Assembly (NCBI GenBank): GCA_027032075.1
Contig: JALVOC010000229.1
Location: 1-64,000 of the forward strand
Length of the DNA stretch: 64,000 nucleotides
Direction of reading: 5' to 3'
DNA from: Chromatiales bacterium
GTDB lineage: Bacteria; Pseudomonadota; Gammaproteobacteria; UBA6429; Thiohalophilaceae
The position numbers and the translations under genes are program-made. Positions 16,688 to 25,383 of the stretch are shown here, one piece after another. The notes under the pieces are model-generated. The model saw only the letters and a program-made list of their open reading frames with translations, was not told where the DNA came from and did no database searches. Each line of letters starts with the position of its first letter. Position 1 is the first letter of the stretch.

Positions 16688-17710
16688 ATGAGTGTCCAAG
16701 CAAACAAACCATTATTTATCTGGCGCCATCTGAACAAATTACGCTGGCTGGTCATGTCGCTGGTTTTTTTTATGCTTATCCTCCTGCCAATGCTGCATGT
16801 CTATCAGACTTATGTCTCTGCCCACGCCTATGATTTGCTAAGTCCTTCCGAGCAGAACTTTTACGATTTCATGGAAACAATCACTGCTCCTTTTGTCAGT
16901 GATCCCGAGAACGAGCTTGATGCGATCAAGGGTACAACCTGGTCGGGCACCTTTTTCGGGCTCAAACTGAGTGATCCGCTTGCCGCGGCCGGGCAGGTGG
17001 CCGCCAGTCTGAAATTCTATTGGCCTTTTGTACTTACCGCATTGATCCCGGTTGCCTTTACCCTGGTATTCGGCCGTTTCTTTTGCGGTTGGCTTTGCCC
17101 CGCAACATTTCTTTACGAGTTGAACACCACTCTTGGTGTCTGGTTGCGCAAAGCGGGTTTGCGTACCGGCAATCGCCGCCTGGATCCGCGCCTTAAATAT
17201 ATCGTACTCGTACTGGGCCTGCTGCTGTCCGCGGTCAGTGGTTCAATCGTTCTGGCTGCCGTCTATCCGCCTGCGGTTGTCGGCAGAGAGATTTATTATG
17301 CGATTGCCCTCGGTGGATTCGGTGTGGGTGCAGTCTTTTTCGTGGTTACCCTGTTGTTTGATTTATTGGTCGCACGGCGTGGCTTTTGCCGTTATTTGTG
17401 TCCAGGTGGTGCGCTTTATTCACTTCTCGGCCGCTTTCGTCCAATTCGGATCAAGCGCATCGTGGAAAATTGTAATGACTGTGCCAAATGTAATGCCGTA
17501 TGTGAGTTCGGCCTGGATCCCTTGCGGGATAACTTTGGCATGGAATGCAACAATTGCAGTGCCTGTATCGCCGTGTGTCCGACGGATGCGATGACATTCG
17601 TTGTGAGGATGCAGGATTTTCCCTATCAGGGGCCGGGCCATCTCGGCCGGCATTACCGCCGCCAGCAGGGAAAAAAACAGACAATTGATGATTCCGATGA
17701 AAAGGCGTAG
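16688..17710 (+). CDS. NapH-like membrane polyferredoxin
   Basis: There are four to five membrane helices with the NapH signature CGWLCPATF on one loop and CRYLCPGGA on another, then two [4Fe-4S] sites near the C-terminus (CNDCAKCNAVC and CNNCSACIAVC). The length (340 aa) is slightly above E. coli NapH. It should transfer electrons from quinol across the membrane face to the neighbouring NapG-like proteins. Its 3' end overlaps the next gene by about 20 bases, so the genes are translated together. Confidence 0.85.
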   Translation: MSVQANKPLFIWRHLNKLRWLVMSLVFFMLILLPMLHVYQTYVSAHAYDLLSPSEQNFYDFMETITAPFVSDPENELDAIKGTTWSGTFFGLKLSDPLAAAGQVAASLKFYWPFVLTALIPVAFTLVFGRFFCGWLCPATFLYELNTTLGVWLRKAGLRTGNRRLDPRLKYIVLVLGLLLSAVSGSIVLAAVYPPAVVGREIYYAIALGGFGVGAVFFVVTLLFDLLVARRGFCRYLCPGGALYSLLGRFRPIRIKRIVENCNDCAKCNAVCEFGLDPLRDNFGMECNNCSACIAVCPTDAMTFVVRMQDFPYQGPGHLGRHYRRQQGKKQTIDDSDEKA

Positions 17711-18308
17711 TTTTCTGCAACAGTTTGTTTATGTCGTTGCCGTGCTGGCAGCCGGCAGTCTGCCTTTTGGTTTGTCGAGATTGCTTGCGCCTGCCGCCAA
17801 AGCGGATCCCCGCACCCATCTTCGTCCGCCGGGTGCGTTGAAGGATGATGCGGCATTTGTCGAAGCGTGTATCGGTTGCGGTCTGTGTGGTGAAGTCTGT
17901 CCGCCTCGATGCATTCAATTCTATCAGCGGGAAGGCGGTAACAAGGTCAATACACCCTATATCAATCCTGAGAAGAAGGGCTGTATCCTCTGCAATAAAT
18001 GCATGGAGGTCTGCCCGACCGAGTCGCTGACCCTGGTGCCACGAGAGAAAATTGATATGGGAATTGCGCAGATTGACCGTACTGCCTGCTATCCCTGGGT
18101 TGATCACGGGATATGCGGTGCCTGTGCAGTGATTTGTCCCCTGGGAGAGAGAGGGATCGGTTTTGATTTTGCAAATATTTACCGTCCGGTCGTCAAAAAA
18201 GGTTGTGTCGGTTGTGGCTTGTGCGTGGAAGTCTGCCCCCATCCCAGCCTGCCGATATGGATAGTTGAACGCAGCCAGGGAACCGTGGCAAAGCATCGTA
18301 TTGGGTAG
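17688..18308 (+). CDS. NapG-like periplasmic ferredoxin with Tat signal, second copy
   Basis: A second NapG-type protein with the Tat-like motif KRRSFLQQF, a hydrophobic helix, LRPPGALKDDAAFVEAC and four [4Fe-4S] cysteine groups (CIGCGLCGEVCPPRC, CILCNKCMEVCP, CGACAVICP, CVGCGLCVEVCP). It is clearly paralogous to the product at 16.1 kb but not identical, and the two flank NapH as G-H-G. Start choice is open between ATG codons at 17688 and 17697; both overlap the end of the NapH-like gene. Having two NapG-type proteins is not the standard Nap layout. Confidence 0.82.
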   Translation: MIPMKRRSFLQQFVYVVAVLAAGSLPFGLSRLLAPAAKADPRTHLRPPGALKDDAAFVEACIGCGLCGEVCPPRCIQFYQREGGNKVNTPYINPEKKGCILCNKCMEVCPTESLTLVPREKIDMGIAQIDRTACYPWVDHGICGACAVICPLGERGIGFDFANIYRPVVKKGCVGCGLCVEVCPHPSLPIWIVERSQGTVAKHRIG

Positions 18309-18367
18309 TGCAGCGTGTTTCCGTACAGTTATTTGATCTGGCAACAGTGATCCGTTTTCCACTGGTA

Positions 18368-18982
18368 ATGAGTATAGCAATGGTGAAAAGCAAAAAATTG
18401 ATGTTTTTTACAGCGATGCTCGCTGTATATCTGTTTACTTTTCTGTTTGCGTCTGAGGTGGCGGCGCATCATGTACTGGGGCGGCCATCCTACAGTCTGA
18501 ATGAGGATTCAAATACCCCCCCGAGTATGGAGGTGGAAACACAGATTGGTGATTATTTTGTCACTTACATGGTGTTTCCGGCATTTCCCGTGCCCAAACA
18601 ACCGGGGCGGGTGAACTTGTATGCAACCCGCATAGACAATGGCGAGGTATTCGACGGCAAAGTGCGCTTCAGCGTGCGGAATGACAGCTGGTTCAAGAGT
18701 GAGAGGGAAGAGTTGGGTGTGCAAACAATCGACGATGGTGTTTATCGTCAGGGATTTGTGTTTCAGGAGAAGGGCGACTATATCATCACGGCTGAATTCG
18801 AATCGGACGGGCAACCGTACATCATTGATTTTCCCCTGCGTATTGGTGAAACGGCGACGATCGGGCCAATCGGGATTGCCGTTGCGGTCATCGTAATTGT
18901 GCTCGTGGCTGTGAATATACTGCAACGAAAGCGCATGCAGCGTCTCAAAACCCGCAGTTATCATGCTGAGAAAGATGCCTGA
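18368..18982 (+). CDS. FixH/YtkA-like exported protein with C-terminal membrane anchor
   Basis: A signal peptide ends near SEVAA and is followed directly by HHVLGRPSYSL, so the mature protein would begin with His. A beta-sandwich-like domain follows (VNLYATRIDNGEVFDGKVRF, YIITAEFESDG), and then one C-terminal helix (IGIAVAVIVIVLVAVNIL) with a basic tail. The pattern resembles YtkA/FixH domains, which are linked to metal or oxidase assembly in other systems. The start is uncertain: a GTG at 18308 and ATG codons at 18368 and 18380 are in frame. Its place between ferredoxin genes suggests a role in assembly of this respiratory chain; that is inference. Confidence 0.6.
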   Translation: MSIAMVKSKKLMFFTAMLAVYLFTFLFASEVAAHHVLGRPSYSLNEDSNTPPSMEVETQIGDYFVTYMVFPAFPVPKQPGRVNLYATRIDNGEVFDGKVRFSVRNDSWFKSEREELGVQTIDDGVYRQGFVFQEKGDYIITAEFESDGQPYIIDFPLRIGETATIGPIGIAVAVIVIVLVAVNILQRKRMQRLKTRSYHAEKDA

Positions 18983-18985
18983 ATA

Positions 18986-20563
18986 ATGGCAACAGAATTA
19001 TCACTTGCACTGCAATTGGTCTGCAAGTCACCGGGGATTATGGCTCACCCGGGTTTGCCCATGGTCTGGGTAAAGTTTGTACTTGTGGCGATGGTGCTGG
19101 TTGCGGCATGGATCTTATGGCAACCACAGCGGATCTACCGCCAGCGGGATTCACTCAGCATTGCCGGTCTGCCATTGATCGGTGACTGGATGCGTCGCAG
19201 CATCACTGGTCCCTGGTTATTGGTGACCCTGCGGGTTTTTACCGCTGCGGTCTTTATTCTGGTGATCTATGCGGGTTTGTTCGGTATACCGATTGCGGAA
19301 CGCAATATCGCCACCATGCTGACCTGGTCCTTGTGGTGGACGGGGTTGATCATCTCGGTATATTTCGTCGGCTCGGCCTGGTGTGCCATCTGTCCCTGGG
19401 ATGCGATTGCAAGCTGGCTGGTACGGCGCCGTTTGTGGCAGCGGGGGGATGAGAATGCAACGCTGAATCTGCGGGTGCCGCGGATGTTTCGCAATGTCTG
19501 GCCGGCGATGTGGATGTTTATCGGCCTGACCTGGCTGGAGCTGGGGATGGGGGTGACCACCAGCCCCTACATGACAGCCTTGCTGGCCCTGGTTATGGTG
19601 GTGCTGGCGACGGTTTCCCTGGCCGTTTTCGAGCGCAAGGCATTTTGCCGTTACTTTTGTTCCGTAGGGCGGACCGTCGGATTTTATTCCGAACTCTCGC
19701 CCATCGCCTTGCGGCCAATTGATCCCGACATTTGCGCCAACTGCAAGACGCTTGAGTGTTTTCATGGCACGCAAGAGATTGAATCCTGCCCGACTTATCT
19801 CGTTATGGGGCGGATCAGGCAGAATACCTATTGCACCTCCTGCGGCGCCTGCAGCCAGAGTTGCCCGTACCAGAACGTGGCCTGGAGTACCCGCCCAAGC
19901 GGAGAGGAGGCGATCTACTCAGCCCGCCCCCATTGGGACGAAGCCTGGTTTATTCTCGGCCTGGTGGCGCTCACCAGCTTTCACGGCATTACCATGTTAC
20001 CGTTCTGGGAACGATGGATGAGTGGTCTGGCGCGTTTTCTTGGAGACTCGGGACAACTGCTCTGGAGCTTTACCATTGGTATGGCGGTCAGCTTGTTGAT
20101 CCCCGTGGCGGTTTTTGCCCTTGCGGTATTCGTTACCCGTTGGTTAAGCCGGCTGGATATGGAATTCAAGCGGGTGTTTGCCGTCTTGGCGATTGCCGGC
20201 CTGCCCCTTGCCTTTGCGTATCACATTGCCCACAACATCAATCATCTGGTGAGGGAAAGTAACGGTATCGGCAGCGTGCTGCTCAACCCGCTTGGTATCG
20301 GCACCCAACCGTTGACCGAGGCGGAAATGCACATGCGCCATCTGCAACCGCTCATCCACCAGGACATCCTGTTTGCCTTGCAGGCCGGTTTGCTGGTGTT
20401 CGGTTTCTGGATGGCGCTTCGCATCCTGCGGCAGCGGATGCTCCGGCTGCTGGGACAAGATACATTCAGCAATATCCATCTGTTGCCGATGCTGGGGTTT
20501 ATCAGCAGCGTTACCTTGTTTAACCTGTGGTTGTTGATGCAACCAATGATCATGCGGATGTGA
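18986..20563 (+). CDS. Large polytopic membrane ferredoxin, NapH/CcoG-like
   Basis: A 525-residue membrane protein with about nine to ten helices. Cysteine groups CAICPWDA and CRYFCSVG are the membrane-loop motifs shared by NapH, CcoG and NosR. They are followed by CANCKTLECFHGTQEIESC and CTSCGACSQSCP in a soluble loop. The C-terminal third adds further helices not present in NapH and holds several histidines in an otherwise hydrophobic setting (AYHIAHNINHLV, HMRHLQPLIHQD), which could bind heme or quinone. Start lies four bases after the previous stop. It is a second route for electrons through the membrane in this operon. Confidence 0.75.
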   Translation: MATELSLALQLVCKSPGIMAHPGLPMVWVKFVLVAMVLVAAWILWQPQRIYRQRDSLSIAGLPLIGDWMRRSITGPWLLVTLRVFTAAVFILVIYAGLFGIPIAERNIATMLTWSLWWTGLIISVYFVGSAWCAICPWDAIASWLVRRRLWQRGDENATLNLRVPRMFRNVWPAMWMFIGLTWLELGMGVTTSPYMTALLALVMVVLATVSLAVFERKAFCRYFCSVGRTVGFYSELSPIALRPIDPDICANCKTLECFHGTQEIESCPTYLVMGRIRQNTYCTSCGACSQSCPYQNVAWSTRPSGEEAIYSARPHWDEAWFILGLVALTSFHGITMLPFWERWMSGLARFLGDSGQLLWSFTIGMAVSLLIPVAVFALAVFVTRWLSRLDMEFKRVFAVLAIAGLPLAFAYHIAHNINHLVRESNGIGSVLLNPLGIGTQPLTEAEMHMRHLQPLIHQDILFALQAGLLVFGFWMALRILRQRMLRLLGQDTFSNIHLLPMLGFISSVTLFNLWLLMQPMIMRM

Positions 20564-20621
20564 CAGGGGCAGACCGCTACAATATAACTACAGGCGTTAC
20601 GACCAAATTGATATAGCAATA

Positions 20622-21206
20622 ATGGATCGCAGAGCTTTTTTTAAAAACATTGCCGGTAAGGCGACGGAGGTGGCGGTCAAGCACGCGGATGAACGTGTGA
20701 ATGCCAGAGCGGCACACTGGATCCGCCCGCCGTTTGCCATTGCGGAGCTGGATTTCCTGCTGGCCTGTACCCGTTGCGGAGATTGTGTCAGCGCCTGTTC
20801 TTATGGCGTTGTCTTTCCGCTGTCGGCCAGACTGGGTGCACAGTACACGGGTACGCCGGCACTGGATCTGTTAAGCAAGGGGTGTCACTTGTGTGAAACC
20901 TGGCCGTGTGTGAATGCATGCCAGGCAGGTGCACTCAGTTTTCCTGATACGGAGGAGAACAGCAAGCAGGTGTCTTTTCCCGATATCGCAGACGCGCATA
21001 TCAAAACAGATGTTTGTCTTCCCTATAATGGACCGGAGTGTGGTGCCTGCAGGGACAGTTGCCCTGTAGCGGGTGCCTTGCTCTGGGAGCTTGAGAAACC
21101 CGTGATTAACGATGAATCATGCGTGGGTTGTGCGCTTTGCCGCGAGGCATGCATTCTCGAGCCCAAGGCCATCGCCATTACTTCCCGCTATAAAACGACG
21201 GAGTAA
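20622..21206 (+). CDS. NapF-like ferredoxin
   Basis: The product has four [4Fe-4S] cysteine groups: CTRCGDCVSACSYG, CHLCETWPCVNACQ, CGACRDSC and CVGCALCREAC. The opening DRRAFFKN followed by WIRPPFAIAELDFLLAC recalls NapF. There is no hydrophobic helix behind the double arginine, so it is probably cytoplasmic, as E. coli NapF is. NapF is implicated in maturing NapA before export. With no NapD seen, this protein may be the only Nap-type maturation factor here. Confidence 0.78.
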   Translation: MDRRAFFKNIAGKATEVAVKHADERVNARAAHWIRPPFAIAELDFLLACTRCGDCVSACSYGVVFPLSARLGAQYTGTPALDLLSKGCHLCETWPCVNACQAGALSFPDTEENSKQVSFPDIADAHIKTDVCLPYNGPECGACRDSCPVAGALLWELEKPVINDESCVGCALCREACILEPKAIAITSRYKTTE

Positions 21207-21239
21207 ATCACATTGCTGATTTGGCCCGGGGAGATGTTG

Positions 21240-21351
21240 TTTAATCAGGATGACTGTGCGTAACAGGTGCCTGCTTCGCGACGCGCTGTCAGGGATACAT
21301 CGTCCTGATCTGCAGGACAACAATCGGGTGTCTTTTCGCACAGTTATTTGG
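21240..21351. repeat. MITE-like element, family 2, copy 3 (degenerate)
   Basis: CTGTGCG at 21254 and CGCACAG ending at 21343 belong to imperfect inverted ends of the family seen at 1-167 and 4513-4630; the right end, read on the minus strand, is CCAAATAACTGTGCGAAAAG. Inside, GACGCGCTGT and GGATACATC look like a decayed form of the hairpin core. It lies between the NapF-like and NapC-like genes. Confidence 0.6.
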
Positions 21352-21371
21352 TTCAGTAAAGTGATAAGCGA

Positions 21372-22043
21372 ATGATAAAAGAAAAAGAAATGGAACATCA
21401 AAGCCGTGGTCCATGGATCGGTGTTCTTCGTTTCAGTATGCGCCATCCTCTGCCGATACTGCTGTTGTTATTGTTTGCCGGTTTGTTGTTCTGGGCTGGA
21501 GTAAACCTGGCAATGGACAGGACCAACCAGGAGGCGTTTTGCATATCCTGCCATGAAATGGAGGCAAACGTTTATCAGGAATACAAAAAGACCATTCATT
21601 ATTCCAACCGTACCGGTGTCAGGGCAACCTGTCCGGACTGCCATGTGCCCAAACAGTGGACACCGATGCTTGCGCGTAAAATCGGTGCGACCAACGAGCT
21701 GTTTCATAAACTCATCGGCTCGATCGATACGCGGGAAAAATTCGAAGCAAGACGATTATATCTCGCCGGACTCGTGTGGAAGTCCATGAAAAGAACCGAT
21801 TCGCGGGAGTGCCGCAATTGCCATAGTTTCAATTCGATGGATCTTGCCAAACAAAGCCGTCTGGCGCGCCGAAAACATATTCGATCTGCAAAAGAGGGGG
21901 GTACCTGTATTGATTGCCATATGGGGATCTCCCATCAATTGCCGCGGGACTTTGATGAGGATGGCAGTTTGCATGAAACGTTTAAACGGAAAGGCGTGGC
22001 TTGTGATGACTGCCATAAGGGTATGACCCAGGCACCGGATTGA
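21372..22043 (+). CDS. NapC/NirT-family membrane cytochrome c with five heme motifs
   Basis: An N-terminal membrane anchor (LLLLLFAGLLFWAGVNL) is followed by the NapC/NirT domain. Four CxxCH sites are in the usual places (CISCH, CPDCH, CRNCH, CIDCH), and a fifth, CDDCH, is close to the C-terminus. NapC and NrfH have four, so the fifth is unusual for the short form and recalls pentaheme relatives such as TorC. It should oxidise quinol and reduce the periplasmic partner. It is the last gene of the operon, separated from the NapF-like gene by a repeat element. Start may be the ATG at 21372 or 21390. Confidence 0.85.
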   Translation: MIKEKEMEHQSRGPWIGVLRFSMRHPLPILLLLLFAGLLFWAGVNLAMDRTNQEAFCISCHEMEANVYQEYKKTIHYSNRTGVRATCPDCHVPKQWTPMLARKIGATNELFHKLIGSIDTREKFEARRLYLAGLVWKSMKRTDSRECRNCHSFNSMDLAKQSRLARRKHIRSAKEGGTCIDCHMGISHQLPRDFDEDGSLHETFKRKGVACDDCHKGMTQAPD

Positions 22044-22106
22044 GTGTTTTTGTTTTTCCGCTGATTTAAAAAGTTGACGCCCGTTTAATCAAGGAAACAG
22101 TGTTTC

Positions 22107-23375
22107 TTATTCCTCCCGGTTCGGCACGCTGTGAACAGCCGTTTCGATCTGCTCGGGTGGCTGCATCTCATCCTTGGAGGCGATACCCATTTCGGTGAAT
22201 TTTTGCGCACTTGGCAGAAGACGCCTGTCAAAGGAGCCGATGGCCTTGTTGTAATGCTTGAGGCTGCTGTCGAGGCTTTTGCCGAGTTTCTCCAGGTGGC
22301 TGGTAAAGGTAAGCAGCCTTCTGTAAAGTTCTTCGCCAACCTGTTTGATGTGTTCGGCATTTTTCGCCAATTGTTCCTGCCGCCAACCGTAAGCGACAGC
22401 ACGTAGCAGAGCGACGAAGCTGGTGGGAGTGGCGAGTATGATGTGCTGGCCCAGCGCATCTTCCAGCAGTTTGTGATCATTATCCAATGCGGCACTGAGG
22501 AACTGATCTCCGGGGATAAACAACACCACAAAATCGGGTGCGTTTTTGAATTGTGACCAGTAGGCCTTGTTGGCCAGTTCGGTGACACGGTTTCGCACAT
22601 TGCGGGCATGCCGCAGCAGTTCCTGCTGGCGCTGGTTGTCATCACTGGCTTCGATCGCATTGAGATAGGCGTCCAGCGGAGTCTTTACATCGACAACGAT
22701 CTCACGGCCATCGGGCATGCGCACCACCATGTCGGGTCGTTGCCTGCCTTCATCGGTTTGCACCGATTCCTGCTCATAGAAATCACAGTGTTCCACCATG
22801 CCCGCCAGTTCCGCCAGGCGTTTCAGGGTCAGTTCCCCCCATTGGCCGCGTACTTCGGGCCGGCGTAACGCCTGGACCAGGTTGCGGGTTTCCTGTTGCA
22901 GGCTGGCCTGGGATTCGGCCATGGTCTGCAGGTGCCTGTGCAGTGCGCCATAGGCCTCCTTACGTTCTTTTTCCATTCCCTGGATCTGTTGTTCGGTTTT
23001 CTGCAACGCCTCATGGATGGGTTTGATCAGGTGTTCAATGGCTTTTTCCTTTTTCTCCAGTTCCCCACTTGCCCTGGTATGAAACTGTTTGAGATTTTCC
23101 TCCGCCAGTTTCAAAAAGGCTTCGTTGTTGAGTTTCAGCGCCTGGGAGGACAAGGCACTGAAGGTGTTGGCAAGTTGCTCACGCGCCTCATGCAGTGCCG
23201 CCAGTTTTTCCTCGTGGTTACGCTGTTCCAGCTGTAATGCCGTGGTGAGTTTTGCCTTTTCCTCCCGCAGGCGGCTGATGTGGCGTTGCTGGGTGAGATA
23301 GGCGAGCAGGGCGCCGAGGAGTGCCGCTCCGATGAGCAGGCCGAGAAAAACAATGTCAAAGTGTGGCGCGTTCAT
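22107..23375 (-). CDS. rmuC: DNA recombination protein RmuC
   Basis: An N-terminal membrane helix (FLGLLIGAALLGALLAYL) is followed by a long coiled coil up to about residue 190 and then the RmuC nuclease-like domain, with GQWGELTLKRLAELAGM and the PD-(D/E)xK-type segment RPDMVVRMPDGREIVVDVKT. RmuC limits inversions at short inverted repeats in E. coli by genetic evidence. Length and domain order are normal. It is on the same strand as ubiG and gph and is probably the last gene of that operon. Confidence 0.92.
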   Translation of the reverse strand: MNAPHFDIVFLGLLIGAALLGALLAYLTQQRHISRLREEKAKLTTALQLEQRNHEEKLAALHEAREQLANTFSALSSQALKLNNEAFLKLAEENLKQFHTRASGELEKKEKAIEHLIKPIHEALQKTEQQIQGMEKERKEAYGALHRHLQTMAESQASLQQETRNLVQALRRPEVRGQWGELTLKRLAELAGMVEHCDFYEQESVQTDEGRQRPDMVVRMPDGREIVVDVKTPLDAYLNAIEASDDNQRQQELLRHARNVRNRVTELANKAYWSQFKNAPDFVVLFIPGDQFLSAALDNDHKLLEDALGQHIILATPTSFVALLRAVAYGWRQEQLAKNAEHIKQVGEELYRRLLTFTSHLEKLGKSLDSSLKHYNKAIGSFDRRLLPSAQKFTEMGIASKDEMQPPEQIETAVHSVPNREE

Positions 23376-23455
23376 GTCACGGTGTTGTCTGCCAAAAGTT
23401 GATCCTGAATACCGGATTGAATATTACCGATGCGCTCATCAATGGAAAAATCACT

Positions 23456-24130
23456 CTATACAGGTGACAATTTCAGCCACTCCATAATCTGTCGCGGAGA
23501 TTCCAGCAGCGCATCGGCTCCCCATGTTTCCGGTTTATCCTCCCGCCCGATATAGCCGAAGAGGGCGACAATGGTGGTCATCCCGGCATGGTGTCCTGCC
23601 ACGATATCACGTTCGGCGTCACCCACATAGGCACATTCACTGTTCAGGCAGCCGCTCAGCTGGCAGGCATGCAACAGGGGGGCGGGGTGCGGTTTGCGTT
23701 CGGCAAGGGTATCGCCACTGACGATACAGGCAGCACGCTGTTCCAGCTCGAGGGCCTGCATCAGTGGCCGGGTCAACCACGCTGGTTTGTTGGTGACGAC
23801 GCCCCAGTTCATCCCGTGTGTCTCAATGGCTTCAAGCAGTTCGTCCATGCCGGGAAACAGGCGTGTGTGGTTGGCGATGTTGTTGGCATACACTTCCAAC
23901 AGCTGTTGGCGCAGTGGTTCGAACTCCGGCTGTTCCGGCTCCAGCCCGAAGCCAAGCTTGATCAGCGCCATCCCGCCATGGGAAACCACAGGACGTATGG
24001 TCTCAAACGGCAGTGCCGGCCGCTTGTTGGCCCGCAGGATGGTGTTGAGCGCATCGGCAAGATCAGGTGCGGTATCTGCCAGTGTCCCATCCAGATCGAA
24101 CAGTACGGTTTTGATGGTTTCGGATGTCAT
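23456..24130 (-). CDS. gph: Phosphoglycolate phosphatase
   Basis: A HAD-IA hydrolase with motif I FDLDGTLADTAPDL, motif II in GVVTNKP, and motif IV in YVGDAERDI. The DTAPDL extension after motif I and the 224-residue length fit Gph, which removes phosphate from 2-phosphoglycolate. The gene follows ubiG by 61 bases on the same strand, as in many gammaproteobacteria. Confidence 0.88.
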   Translation of the reverse strand: MTSETIKTVLFDLDGTLADTAPDLADALNTILRANKRPALPFETIRPVVSHGGMALIKLGFGLEPEQPEFEPLRQQLLEVYANNIANHTRLFPGMDELLEAIETHGMNWGVVTNKPAWLTRPLMQALELEQRAACIVSGDTLAERKPHPAPLLHACQLSGCLNSECAYVGDAERDIVAGHHAGMTTIVALFGYIGREDKPETWGADALLESPRQIMEWLKLSPV

Positions 24131-24191
24131 GGATGGACGAATGCAGTCTGTGTGCGCAGAGTCTCGTGACAGATGGTGATCCAGCTCCAGC

Positions 24192-24896
24192 TTATCGTTG
24201 GCAGTACATCAGGTAGTTGACACTGACATCCGACCCAAGGGAGTAATCCCGGGTAAAGGGGTTGTAACTCATGCCGGTCAGGTCCCGCACCTGGAGTCCG
24301 GCCGCACGTGCCCAGGCCTCGAGTTCGGCTGGCTGGATGAACTTGCTATAGTCATGCGTGCCTTTCGGTAACAGCTTGAGCAGGTACTCGGCGCCGACAA
24401 TCGCAAAAAGATAGGACTTGGGATTGCGGTTAATGGTGGAAAGAAAGATATGACCGCCGGGTTTGACCAGTCTGGCACAGGCCTGGATGATGGAGGCGGG
24501 TTCGGGTACGTGTTCCAGCATTTCCATGCAGGTAACGATATCGTAGTGTTCGGGCTGTTCTGTTGCCAGTTCTTCGGCGGTGATCTGCCGGTACTGAACC
24601 TCCACCCCGGATTCGTGCTGGTGCAGCCGCGCCACTCCGAGCGGCGCCTCCCCCATATCGATACCGGTTACGTTGGCACCACGTTGTGCCATGCTTTCAG
24701 ACAAAATACCGCCGCCACAGCCGATATCCAGTACGGTTTTCCCGGCGAGAGAAGCGCGCTGGTCGATGTAATCGAGCCGTAATGGATTGATCTGGTGTAA
24801 CGGTTTGAATTCGCTTTCAGGATCCCACCAGCGATGGGCCAGTTCCTCGAACTTGGCGACTTCCTGCTGATCGACATTGATGTTTGATGTATTCAT
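24192..24896 (-). CDS. ubiG: Ubiquinone biosynthesis O-methyltransferase UbiG
   Basis: A class I SAM methyltransferase with motif [23 protein letters not shown] and [11 protein letters not shown]. The N-terminal signature [25 protein letters not shown] is typical of UbiG. UbiG carries out the two O-methylations of ubiquinone synthesis at the inner membrane. It is the first gene of the ubiG-gph-rmuC group. Ubiquinone synthesis indicates aerobic respiration besides the anaerobic chain at 12-22 kb. Confidence 0.93.
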   Translation of the reverse strand: MNTSNINVDQQEVAKFEELAHRWWDPESEFKPLHQINPLRLDYIDQRASLAGKTVLDIGCGGGILSESMAQRGANVTGIDMGEAPLGVARLHQHESGVEVQYRQITAEELATEQPEHYDIVTCMEMLEHVPEPASIIQACARLVKPGGHIFLSTINRNPKSYLFAIVGAEYLLKLLPKGTHDYSKFIQPAELEAWARAAGLQVRDLTGMSYNPFTRDYSLGSDVSVNYLMYCQR

Positions 24897-24978
24897 CCGT
24901 ATAGGATACCGCGAAACTGAAAATTAGATAAGAGGGAAGTGCGGAATAAGGGCAGGGATTGTGGTGAACATTCCTTGC

Positions 24979-25288
24979 CTAAACGGGCGTTCCGAATACA
25001 GTATACTTGGGAAACGAAGCATCAGGAGTAGGGGTCTTTTACATGACCGTCAGCCGCAGGGCATGGATTGTTCCCGACAATCCTTATGCATTTCCGCCAT
25101 CCCTGGTGGTCAGATGCGGCTGTCGAGCTTAGCTGGACGATGTACAGGATGTACAAGTGTCGTGGAGCACATGGATGTGCGGGAACGACTGTATTTACAG
25201 CGTGTCATGTAAAAGACCCCTACTCCTGATGCGAAACTTGAATCTGGCAATAATACTAAATGATCTGGTATTCGGAACGCCTGTTTAG
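24979..25288. repeat. MITE-like element, family 1, copy C, inverted, with the longest internal hairpin
   Basis: The ends CTAAACGGGCGTTCCGAATA at 24979 and GGTATTCGGAACGCCTGTTTAG ending at 25288 are inverted repeats. The unit lies opposite to copies B and D. Arms at 25019-25047 and 25204-25232 are perfect 29-base inverted repeats, with a sequence different from the arms of the other copies. The 156-base core between them contains nested small palindromes (CCGCCATCCCTGGTGG, GCACATGGATGTGC) and the reverse of the common core. It lies between ubiG and mtaD. Confidence 0.8.
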
Positions 25289-25302
25289 CAGCTGAAAGTC
25301 AT

Positions 25303-25332
25303 GTAAAAACCTCTGTCTCCGGTGCTCTGGGG
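25303..25332. repeat. Partial hairpin arm remnant
   Basis: CATGTAAAAACCTCTGTCTC followed by CGGTGCTC resembles the right hairpin arm of copies B and D (CATGTAAAAGACCTCTG..). It has a one-base gap and several changes, and no matching left arm nearby. It is probably a relic of a second element next to copy C. Confidence 0.5.
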
Positions 25333-25383
25333 CGCAAGCGGAGTGTGCCTTGGAACGCGTAGTGAGTGTTGCCTGCGCTGTGG

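Noticed and set aside
24961-25212. 83-codon open frame inside the repeat at 25 kb
   Set aside because: It is made of element ends and hairpin arms; the peptide repeats the palindromic DNA and has no protein-like pattern.
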